Positions 41,401 through 53,400 of a DNA stretch of 64,000 nt are shown here, piece by piece; position 1 is the first letter of the stretch; each line of letters opens with the position of its first letter. Both the position numbers and the translations under genes were made by a program. The stretch covers positions 5,061,153 to 5,125,152 of the forward strand of contig OY987305.1 of the NCBI GenBank assembly GCA_963920635.1. Direction: 5' to 3'. This stretch comes from Pseudeuparius sepicola (taxonomy: Eukaryota; Arthropoda; Insecta; Coleoptera; Anthribidae). The notes under the pieces are model-generated. The model searched no databases, had not been told where the DNA came from, and saw only the letters and a list, made by a program, of their open reading frames with translations.

Positions 41401-44400
41401 TAAACTACAAAATTTAATTACTTAGCGTGGTTATTAAAAAATGTGTAATCGTATTTCCCTCATTGCTAATATACTAATTGCGAAATGAAACGCGCAAGAC
41501 GACAAACCGCACAAAAGGAATTCTGTCAGGTGAGGAAGTGGGAGATTTCGGGAAGAAGGTAGATCCGGCAACGCCGCATTACGCGGATATAGTTGAGGGC
41601 CGAGGATTTTTGGAGATACCGACGAGGCGGACGCGTTAGGTCTTATATTTGGCTCTAAACTACAAAATTTAATTATTTAGCGTGGTTATTAAAAAATGTG
41701 TAATCGTATTTCCCTCATTGCTAATATACTAATTGCGAAATGAAACGCGCAAGACGACAAACCGCACAAAAGGAATTCTGTCAGGTGAGGAAGTGGGAGA
41801 TTTCGGGAAGAAGGTAGATCCGGCAACGCCGCATTACGCGGATATAGTTGAGGGCCGAGGATTTTTGGAGATACCGACGAGGCGGACGCGTTAGGTCTTA
41901 TATTTGGCTCTAAACTACAAAATTTAATTACTTAGCGTGGTTATTAAAAAATGTGTAATCGTATTTCCCTCATCGCTAATATACTAATTGCGAAATGAAA
42001 CGCGCAAGACGACAAACCGCACAAAAGGAATTCTGTCAGGTGAGGAAGTGGGAGATTTCGGGAAGAAGGTAGATCCGGCAACGCCGCATTACGCGGATAT
42101 AGTTGAGGGCCGAGGATTTTTGGAGATACCGACGAGGCGGACGCGTTAGGTCTTATATTTGGCTCTAAACTACAAAATTTAATTACTTAGCGTGGTTATT
42201 AAAAAATGTGTAATCGTATTTCCCTCATTGCTAATATACTAATTGCGAAATGAAACGCGCAAGACGACAAACCGCACAAAAGGAATTCTGTCAGGTGAGG
42301 AAGTGGGAGATTTCGGGAAGAAGGTAGATCCGGCAACGCCGCATTACGCGGATATAGTTGAGGGCCGAGGATTTTTGGAGATACCGACGAGGCGGACGCG
42401 TTAGGTCTTATATTTGGCTCTAAACTACAAAATTTAATTACTTAGCGTGGTTATTAAAAAATGTGTAATCGTATTTCCCTCATTGCTAATATACTAATTG
42501 CGAAATGAAACGCGCAAGACGACAAACCGCACAAAAGGAATTCTGTCAGGTGAGGAAGTGGGAGATTTCGGGAAGAAGGTAGATCCGGCAACGCCGCATT
42601 ACGCGGATATAGTTGAGGGCCGAGGATTTTTGGAGATACCGACGAGGCGGACGCGTTAGGTCTTATATTTGGCTCTAAACTACAAAATTTAATTATTTAG
42701 CGTGGTTATTAAAAAATGTGTAATCGTATTTCCCTCATTGCTAATATACTAATTGCGAAATGAAACGCGCAAGACGACAAACCGCACAAAAGGAATTCTG
42801 TCAGGTGAGGAAGTGGGAGATTTCGGGAAGAAGGTAGATCCGGCAACGCCGCATTACGCGGATATAGTTGAGGGCCGAGGATTTTTGGAGATACCGACGA
42901 GGCGGACGCGTTAGGTCTTATATTTGGCTTTAAACTACAAAATTTAATTACTTAGCGTGGTTATTAAAAAATGTGTAATCGTATTTCCCTCATCGCTAAT
43001 ATACTAATTGCGAAATGAAACGCGCAAGACTACAAACCGCACAAAAGGAATTCTGTCAGGTGAGGAAGTGGGAGATTTCGGGAAGAAGGTAGATCCGGCA
43101 ACGCCGCATTACGCGGATATAGTTGAGGGCCGAGGATTTTTGGAGATACCGACGAGGCGGACGCGTTAGGTCTTATATTTGGCTCTAAACTACAAAATTT
43201 AATTACTTAGCGTGGTTATTAAAAAATGTGTAATCGTATTTCCCTCATTGCTAATATACTAATTGCGAAATGAAACGCGCAAGACGACAAACCGCACAAA
43301 AGGAATTCTGTCAGGTGAGGAAGTGGGAGATTTCGGGAAGAAGGTAGATCCGGCAACGCCGCATTACGCGGATATAGTTGAGGGCCGAGGATTTTTGGAG
43401 ATACCGACGAGGCGGACGCGTTAGGTCTTATATTTGGCTCTAAACTACAAAATTTAATTATTTAGCGTGGTTATTAAAAAATGTGTAATCGTATTTCCCT
43501 CATTGCTAATATACTAATTGCGAAATGAAACGCGCAAGACGACAAACCGCACAAAAGGAATTCTGTCAGGTGAGGAAGTGGGAGATTTCGGGAAGAAGGT
43601 AGATCCGGCAACGCCGCATTACGCGGATATAGTTGAGGGCCGAGGATTTTTGGAGATACCGACGAGGCGGACGCGTTAGGTCTTATATTTGGCTCTAAAC
43701 TACAAAATTTAATTATTTAGCGTGGTTATTAAAAAATGTGTAATCGTATTTCCCTCATTGCTAATATACTAATTGCGAAATGAAACGCGCAAGACGACAA
43801 ACCGCACAAAAGGAATTCTGTCAGGTGAGGAAGTGGGAGATTTCGGGAAGAAGGTAGATCCGGCAACGCCGCATTACGCGGATATATTTGAGGGCCGAGG
43901 ATTTTTGGAGATACCGACGAGGCGGACGCGTTAGGTCTTATATTTGGCTCTAAACTACAAAATTTAATTACTTAGCGTGGTTATTAAAAAATGTGTAATC
44001 GTATTTCCCTCATTGCTAATATACTAATTGCGAAATGAAACGCGCAAGACGACAAACCGCACAAAAGGAATTCTGTCAGGTGAGGAAGTGGGAGATTTCG
44101 GGAAGAAGGTAGATCCGGCAACGCCGCATTACGCGGATATAGTTGAGGGCCGAGGATTTTTGGAGATACCGACGAGGCGGACGCGTTAGGTCTTATATTT
44201 GGCTCTAAACTACAAAATTTAATTATTTAGCGTGGTTATTAAAAAATGTGTAATCGTATTTCCCTCATTGCTAATATACTAATTGCGAAATGAAACGCGC
44301 AAGACGACAAACCGCACAAAAGGAATTCTGTCAGGTGAGGAAGTGGGAGATTTCGGGAAGAAGGTAGATCCGGCAACGCCGCATTACGCGGATATAGTTG

Positions 44401-47400
44401 AGGGCCGAGGATTTTTGGAGATACCGACGAGGCGGACGCGTTAGGTCTTATATTTGGCTCTAAACTACAAAATTTAATTACTTAGCGTGGTTATTAAAAA
44501 ATGTGTAATCGTATTTCCCTCATTGCTAATATACTAATTGCGAAATGAAACGCGCAAGACGACAAACCGCACAAAAGGAATTCTGTCAGGTGAGGAAGTG
44601 GGAGATTTCGGGAAGAAGGTAGATCCGGCAACGCCGCATTACGCGGATATAGTTGAGGGCCGAGGATTTTTGGAGATACCGACGAGGCGGACGCGTTAGG
44701 TCTTATATTTGGCTCTAAACTACAAAATTTAATTATTTAGCGTGGTTATTAAAAAATGTGTAATCGTATTTCCCTCATTGCTAATATACTAATTGCGAAA
44801 TGAAACGCGCAAGACGACAAACCGCACAAAAGGAATTCTGTCAGGTGAGGAAGTGGGAGATTTCGGGAAGAAGGTAGATCCGGCAACGCCGCATTACGCG
44901 GATATAGTTGAGGGCCGAGGATTTTTGGAGATACCGACGAGGCGGACGCGTTAGGTCTTATATTTGGCTCTAAACTACAAAATTTAATTATTTAGCGTGG
45001 TTATTAAAAAATGTGTAATCGTATTTCCCTCATTGCTAATATACTAATTGCGAAATGAAACGCGCAAGACGACAAACCGCACAAAAGGAATTCTGTCAGG
45101 TGAGGAAGTGGGAGATTTCGGGAAGAAGGTAGATCCGGCAACGCCGCATTACGCGGATATAGTTGAGGGCCGAGGATTTTTGGAGATACCGACGAGGCGG
45201 ACGCGTTAGGTCTTATATTTGGCTCTAAACTACAAAATTTAATTACTTAGCGTGGTTATTAAAAAATGTGTAATCGTATTTCCCTCATCGCTAATATACT
45301 AATTGTGAAATGAAACGCGCCTGTTTGTAACAAAAAATAATGGACTCGTTGCACGATACTCTGCCATAATATAATAAAGGCTTTTTTCGGGTGCAATATT
45401 TGTTGATCTCATAAAAAGGAAATTTTGTATTGGTGTTTTATTTTTTATTATTGTTGATAATTTATTTTGAAAAAAATTGCTGAAAATTGCATTAGTAAGA
45501 GGCAAGTATTTGTCAGCACAAATACCTGGTATTGAGAGTATTTCTATTTTGCATTTATTTCGCTAATAATTATTATATTTAAAGTGGTTTTATGATTATT
45601 ATGATTATTCTACAGTGTGTCCCAATTTGATACTTTACACCTCAGAAATATATGAAGGACAAGGAAAACAAATGGCCTCAATTTTTCTATTGGTAGTACC
45701 AAGGGAGAGTATCTTATAGTCGGTGGTATTTGGATGGGGTAATTATTTCATGGTCTGCTATGATTGTTTAAAATAGCTAATTTTCAAGAAACCCTATTAG
45801 GGATTTTTTTACGACAAAATGTTATTTAGCAAACTTGTTTAGAATGACAAACTGAGTAGAACTGCAAAATACCAAAAGTCTAGGCCTACTTTGATTTTTA
45901 GCTTTTTCGTCCTTTTCTCCTACTTTTTCTTAGAAATGTGTCCTTTCTGGAGCTTTCACTTCAAAATATTATTAAGGAAACTTGAGCATCGTGAAAAAAT
46001 AAAATTTGACGTGAAAGCTCCAGAAAGGACACTTTTCTAAGATAAAAGTGGGAGATAAATCTAAAAATCAAAGTAGGCCTAGCCATTTGAAATTTTGCAA
46101 ATCTACTCAGTTTTTCATTCTGAACAAGTTTTCTTAATAACATTTTGTTGTAAAAAATACCTAATGGGGTTTCCTGAAAATTTGCTATTTTAAAAAATCA
46201 TAGCAGGCCATGAAATAATTACCCCATCCAAATACCACCGCCTATGAGATACTCTCCCTTGGTACTACCAATAAAAAAATAGAGACCATTTGTTTTCCTT
46301 GCCCTTCATATATTTCTGAGGTGTCCAGTATCAAATTGGGACAATGAAAAATTTTTCTATTTGTAGTCCCAAGGGATGGGGTAATTATTTCACGGACTTA
46401 TGTTTCTTTTTTAAATAGCGTATTTTCAAGAAACCGTATAAGTTATTTTTTTACGACAAAATGTGATCAAGGAAACTTGTTCAGAATGAAAAACTGAATA
46501 GATTTGCAAAATTTCAAAAGTCTGGGCCTATTTTGATTTAGCCTTTTTTCTTATAGTGTCCTTCCTCTAGCTTTCACATCAAAATGTTGTTTTTCACGAT
46601 AAACAAGTTTCCTTAATAACATTTTGACGTAAAAACTCCAGAAGGGGCACTTTTCTAGGAAAAAAGTGGGGTACAAAGGGCCAAATCAAAGTAGGCCTAG
46701 ACTTATGAAATTTTGCAAATCACACAAATCCATGTAAGATATTTTTCTGAGTGCGCCACTAAGTCAGTTATTATTATTTTATTACAGATGATAGTATTTT
46801 ATCGACTGATGTGGCTAGTTTTACCACCAGTGGCATTTTTAATACGCACAATACACACTATTGGGCTTCCGAAAATCCCAAAAACCATTGTCGTCAAAAA
46901 TTTCGTGGATGATAACTATCCAGAATGAAAAACGTAATGTTATCATATAACTTATAATAATGTTATCATATAACTTATAATAATAATTATTAAAACTTTT
47001 GTTCTCAGTGTGTTATTTAGGTTTTTAGAGGGTCGTAAAATGTAAGTGTAAATGTAAACAACTGATCTTATGCCGTTCATGGCAATCCTGATTTTAAACA
47101 AAAAATCGTAAATATGTCTGTAAATTGGCAAACGATTCGAGTGGACATATAACACGTATATATCATTGGACTCGCAATTTCATGAAGGTTTCAAATGTCC
47201 AATAATACACAGGGTGATCGTTCAAAAAACATTATGTTTTGTTTTGTCTATATCTGAAAAATGCGACTTTCAATTGTTTTCCCGATAAGTGCATTGAGAT
47301 CGCAACTGCTACAACTTTCGTGTTATTTTCGAAAATTTAAAAAATTAAGGGGTGGGCAATCTTTAAATAATACACCCCTGTACATCCATTTTATACGGAA

Positions 47401-50400
47401 ATTTAGGTGTACTTTTAAGGTCACATACGGGTCTGTGCGCGAAAACAAAAGAAAAAGACAGGGTCCCCGCAATTATACGAGTAGAATGGAGGACGTCAGT
47501 AAATTGTGGACACCCCTGTACATAAATTATTGTCCGTGTTAATCGAATATCGACCCTGCCTACACCCGCCGAACAGCATCCGAGAGGACTTCCTTCCCAG
47601 AATGAATTGGTGTCGTCAATTGTCATTAATATAATTGGTGCTTAATCGTACCTGTCCACAATTGAAGAGATTAAATAGCTATAAATATGCGTATAGGCCT
47701 CAATTCAATTAATAACCAGATAATTGAAATAAGTGTTTTTTGTTGACACTAAACTTATGCTTTTTCTCAGCACGTCCCCAATACTTTAAGGTTTTTTCAC
47801 CCAAAGAGATCTGTATGTTATGACGTCATAATAAAAAAAATACATTTTATATTTTACGAGAGCGAAAATGCTTGTTAAAAATGTTTTCCAGATGGAATCA
47901 GAAAGCAGCTCATTCTAATTGCATCTTTAATAGTATGCAAAAAAGATTCGTTGCATAAATTTTAAATACGTTTTTTAAAATATCGCTAAGCCTCTGTTTA
48001 TTCATACGGTGTTTTCATTTCCTCTGTTTATTTTTTCAGCAATTTTATTTAACAATTGGCCGAAAATTTATTCATCTGGCAACGTCACCATGGCTGTGCC
48101 AGTGTTGTTCTGTTTTGAGGCCAAAGACGTCACGATTTAGTGAGATTTTAAACAGAAAAAAAAATTAGTATAGCTTTTAAACCGCGCGGTCGAATTACCC
48201 ACAAGATTCTTCCTATTACTACGAGATGCGCCACAAAACTGGTTTGCGGTTGTAAAGCCCAATTCCAATCTCGCAATAAATGAGGGTCGTTCCTTTTATT
48301 ATTTTCCCGTTTTTAATTTCACCACACTCTTTATTTCCTAATTCGACAGAGTAATTTTCGGGACACGGTAAGCGCCTTAGGTTTTCAAGGACGACAACGC
48401 CACATTTTCCTTGCTATTATGCTTTACAGCTGGAGAAACTCGCGTCGATCCATCCTCTGGTGTTGCCTCTTCGATGTTCCCGAGTTTTATGTACAGAGTG
48501 ATCCAAACTCGACGCCCCAAGCCTACACGAAAACTGAAAGTAAAATTTCGAACAAGAGCTATTAAATGGGACTAAGGTCCAATTATGACCGAAAATTTGC
48601 TTTTTTGATGTTTGATTTGCTATGTCGTCATCGATATTTTCCCCATAGACATTTTTCCCTATACAATGTTGTCCGGGATAAGAATGAACAGCATAGGGAT
48701 CTTGCAAACGGTTGCGCAATTTTAAGGTCAATAAAATGGCACAAACAGATTTCTAATATCTTTTTAGTTTTTGAGTTATTTTGAAAAAGTAAAATTTTGC
48801 GTTTTCGATTTTATTTTTTCTGAAGTTATCATAGATAGGAAAAAAGAAAAACACTTTTTATGGCACTTTTTAACGGGCTTTAAGATGGCGTTTTTAGATT
48901 TGTTCTACAACGTTTCGTTTTTGAGAAACCATCTTCAACTTTATTTTTTAAATACGGACCTGGATTGTTTTTTTTTTCAGATTTTGAAAGCACTTTTCAT
49001 TGCAAATACCATGATGTATGATACGAAATATTTTTAAAATGTTTTGAGACAATTATACTGAAAATTCCTTTTTTTTTCATTAATTTTTTTCTATTGCGGC
49101 CCTGTATTTAATAATAAGTCTAAATATTAGTCAGTATTGTCAACAATTTAACTTACAGTTTATTTTTACTTCGAAAACTTTTGTTGTACAGCAAACAGTG
49201 TCGCGTTGTGTTTTGGAGTAAATTCTATATAACTCTTGCCATTTATTAATTGCAACAATACATTCTTTCGGCCTCTACACTATTTTAACACAAGATATAA
49301 CATGCTAACTTGTTAAATTTGTCGTCATTTGAAAAAGCACCCTCCATTTCTACTAACACAAATTATTAACTAAATCTAAATGATACACTGGGAGTTATGA
49401 CAAATAACAAGGGGTTGGTTTCGTTGTTTCAAAGCCTTCTAGGTGGAAGATTTTTATTAATTTTTTATTATCGTATGTGACTGTTATTAGTCTTTGCCGT
49501 CCCTTTTTTGGTTCTCCGATTGAAAGATAAGTTGTAAGTTAAATACTGATTAATATTTAGACTTCTTATTATTAGATACAGGGCCGCATTAGAAAAAAAT
49601 GAATGGAAAAAAATGAATTAAATTTTTGAATTGTGTTACTAACTTGTTTGCTATTTTGTTGTTTGTTACAAAAAAATAAAAATATTCCATTTGAATAAAT
49701 TTTAGGGTGCACATGACACCATAACATACTCTTAAATAATGATTAGAAAAAAATACATGTTTTTTTACATATTCGTAGATTTTGATCAATAAAAGATACA
49801 GAAAATCTTTTCGTATATAAGTTGTTGAGAATGATAAGGACTTTCAATATTTAATGGAAAATGGCATGCTTCTGGGGAAAAAATATTGATGACGTCACAG
49901 CGGGCATTTTCCCAAAAATATGAACAAAGCTGGCAACGTTGCCACGTTGCTGGGTAGCTTTCCATATCAAAACGTATGAAATGCCAATGGTGTCATGCAG
50001 TGGCGTACCCAGAAAATATGATTGGGGGGGGGGGGGGGGGGCAACTTAAAAAGTTTGACTTATTGCATACAAAATATTTTATGATTAAAAGAAATTTCCA
50101 GGCCAGGTCTCGGATTGGGAAAATAATTTCCGAGAGTCGCACAGAGGACAGTAGCACATCTACGGTACCACCCTCGAGAATTTTTTAAAATATGACAGGT
50201 CTGGGGGGACCGAGGCCCCTTGCCCCCCCCCCCCTGGGTGCCCCACTGGTGTCACGGAAAAGAAACGTCCAACCCGCGTAATTTTGGGGAAAACGGGATC
50301 TACCCATATAAATCCTATTTACACTAGGAAAATAATGACGCCGCCAAGAGTGGCTAATTGCAAATTTGAATTTATTAATGCCGAAACATGCGCCCACTCT

Positions 50401-53400
50401 CATTGTAATTCTGGTATAATTAGGATTTCTATGGATGTATGTACCTACTAAACTTTATAATTAAAGTATTCACATAGAAACATGTTTACTATTTTGATTG
50501 TTTTCGAGCACCAACCTTCGCAAAAACCGTGGCAACGATGCTTTTTGACACTGTTGACAGTAAAAATGTCACATAACGTAGGGGCGTATTGTTCCGACGT
50601 TGCCACAGAGTAAGTTTTTTCCTGTTTCAGACTTTTGGGTGTTACCGTAGATATTCCCTAGAGGTTGTTTGTGCAAATTATTATTCCGGAGGCATATGAT
50701 GAGACAGGAGAGCCCGGAAAAGTCCGCAGGGGCGGGATCGTTATATAAAAATTTGCCACGTCTAAAATTGCGGACGCTTCGAACGCATATGGCATATGGC
50801 GCCAATTGCATGTGCTTGTTTATAATTACCAAGTGGCTTGCAGTAAACAAGATGGAAAGATACGCGTTATTCCATATTCGTTGGGCATACCTACGCCTTT
50901 GTCGTGGTTTAGTATTATTCGAAAGGGGCGCCGGTTAAACTTTACGATCCATACAAGAATCCCAAACATTTCATTGGACAATCCCTTTTTAAATTGACTT
51001 CTCGCATTATGTCGGGATACCCTGAAAGATCTTGAAGGTTTATTTATTCCAAACCACCGATCAAATCGATCAGTTTCAATCATCGCTAGACGCGCCTTCG
51101 TGAACGCTTCTCCCGGCGACCAGCAAATGTTTGTTCCTCTTTCCAGATTGGCAATCCGCAAGATTATGTACGCTCCAAGTAAACAGGGTGAGCAACCCTC
51201 GGTGGAGGTCAGCAAGGAGTTTATGATGAGTCCGAATAAACTGTACTTGGAAGCGTCCCTAGACAAGGAACTGTACCATCACGGGGAGAACATCGCCGTG
51301 AACGTCCACATCGCGAACAACTCGAATCGCACCGTCAAAAAAATCAAGGTGTCCGTTAGACAGTTCGCCGACATTTGCCTATTTTCGACAGCCCAGTACA
51401 AGTGCACGGTAGCGGAAACGGAAAGCGAGTAAGTAGAGTTTCCGTTGGTGTTTTGTGGTGGTTTTAGTTAGTTTATTTGTTTGATATAATCGAACCCGAT
51501 ATTTGCGGTATTGGTTTCGCGAAGTTTGCCAATTACGGAAGTTTGAGCTCTTCAAATTAATACTAGATCTCGCTTCACTCTGTGTTATGAGTTTTGGGAA
51601 TTGGTTATTAACCTACAAGCGGACCACTTAGGGGCGGGGATCCTCAAAATCTTTTTAAAGGTCAGCTTTTCACGTGGTGCATGTTCCGAACTGTGTTATT
51701 GGCAAACTCGCGCTTCGGGCTGTCTAAACTGGTAACATTTTCCGAAAACGCAGCGAGGGGTGTCCGATCCCGCAAGGTTACACCCTGAATAAGGTGTTCT
51801 CGTTGCGCCCCCTGCTGGCAAACAACAAAAATAAGCGTGGGCTTGCCCTGGACGGCCAGCTGAAGCACGAGGACACGAACTTGGCATCCTCTACAATGTG
51901 AGTCGGTGTTTTTGTGGGTTTCGCACTCCCGTCGCCGAGTCTCCGTCACGTTAGCGTGGAATGAATTCGTACACGCCAGCGCGGACGTAGACACGGCGGG
52001 AAAATTTGACAATTTGAAAGCTTCTTGTATTGGTCTAACTGGCCTAGGCTATTTCCTGTGTTGGTGTTGATAGGCACATGGGTACATTGCACTCGGTTTT
52101 TTTTGAAGAGTTATTTTCTTTGGTTTGATGTGTTTTAGCAATTGGTTAGTTAGGTTTTTTGTTATTTGAGAATTGCGAATTGCGAACTAACATTCTTTAC
52201 TAAATTTTTATGCGAAATTCTCAAATAACAAATAAACGAATGCGATTTGAAATTAAGTAGGCCCTTCCTTTATACCTAGTTCTGAATTGTGCATGTACTT
52301 TTGTAAAAAATATTGCGTAAAAACGATATGGTAAACGTAAGTTTGTTGTTGGATTTTGGAGCTATTTTGTTTATTTTCCTCCAACCATCCTGTTTTGTGG
52401 AAATGCTTTTATCATAAAAATTTTGTTGATCATAAACAGTTATGTAGCCGTTAAAATGTGTGTAGTAACGTCCGCAATAGAATTACTTTTTATGTGATGT
52501 TTTTATGTGTATCAGGCTTCAGTCTCGCGATTTTTTTCAGTATTTAAAAAGAAAATAAAAATAAATTCAATATAAAAAATTTAATCTTCCTGAGAGTGTC
52601 CAAAGTAAAGCAAACTTGTCTCGACTATTTCGTTCTTACCTAATGAAAATTAAAAATTTAATTAAAAATACTCAACTGGATGGTTGGTGTTTCAAAATAA
52701 ATTTGCACTGTCGCACGTTGTGTTTTTAAAACCGATGGGATGCGAAACCTGCAGATTTTTTTCCGAAAAAACATAAAAACAGTATGTATAATACGTGTTT
52801 TGTCCAAACTTTTTTCAGCAGATTTTTTTGAAACTTATATTTTTAGTGTGGCAGAAAACAATAGGTCCTTTTCATGAACTAATCTAAAAAACAAGTTTTC
52901 GATTTTTTTTCGGCCGAGATATGCCTAAAAAAGTTAATTATTGAAGTTTCCTGAAATATTGCGGAGTTGCCGTGTTTTTACAAGCTCTATTGCGAAAACA
53001 TCGATTTGGTTTTAAGGTTTAAACGCGACAAGGGCTAGTCTCATTGGATACAAATTCAGCAGTATATTATTAATATATTGCAAAAAGTTTACTTGATACA
53101 GTGACTGGCAGAAAGTTGGACACAAATGGAAAACTTTTTTATTATTAATTTCTCAGCGAATTTTATTCTTGATAAAAGTTGGTGCATCATTTCAAACTCA
53201 AAACGCAAACTCTTTTTGGATACGAGGTACATTCAAAAATGTTAAAATTACTCAAGAATAAAGTACCCTTATTTTTTAAAATACGGTAAAAAGTTGTTTG
53301 GAATCAAAGGTGGATGTCAGATTTAAAGTCACAGCCACCTAGTAAAAAAAAATAAATTTAACTTTTTTTGTATTTTTTTCGACCACCCTGTGTATTACAA

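Noticed and set aside
38688..45320. Reading the regular array as a CRISPR array or as a coding tandem repeat
   Set aside because: There are no spacers, the period is 255 bp, and each unit contains a stop right after the donor; it is an amplified exon-intron junction in a eukaryotic gene.
51662..52012. Minus-strand open frames over lariat-loop exon A
   Set aside because: They are antisense reflections of the exon A coding sequence.
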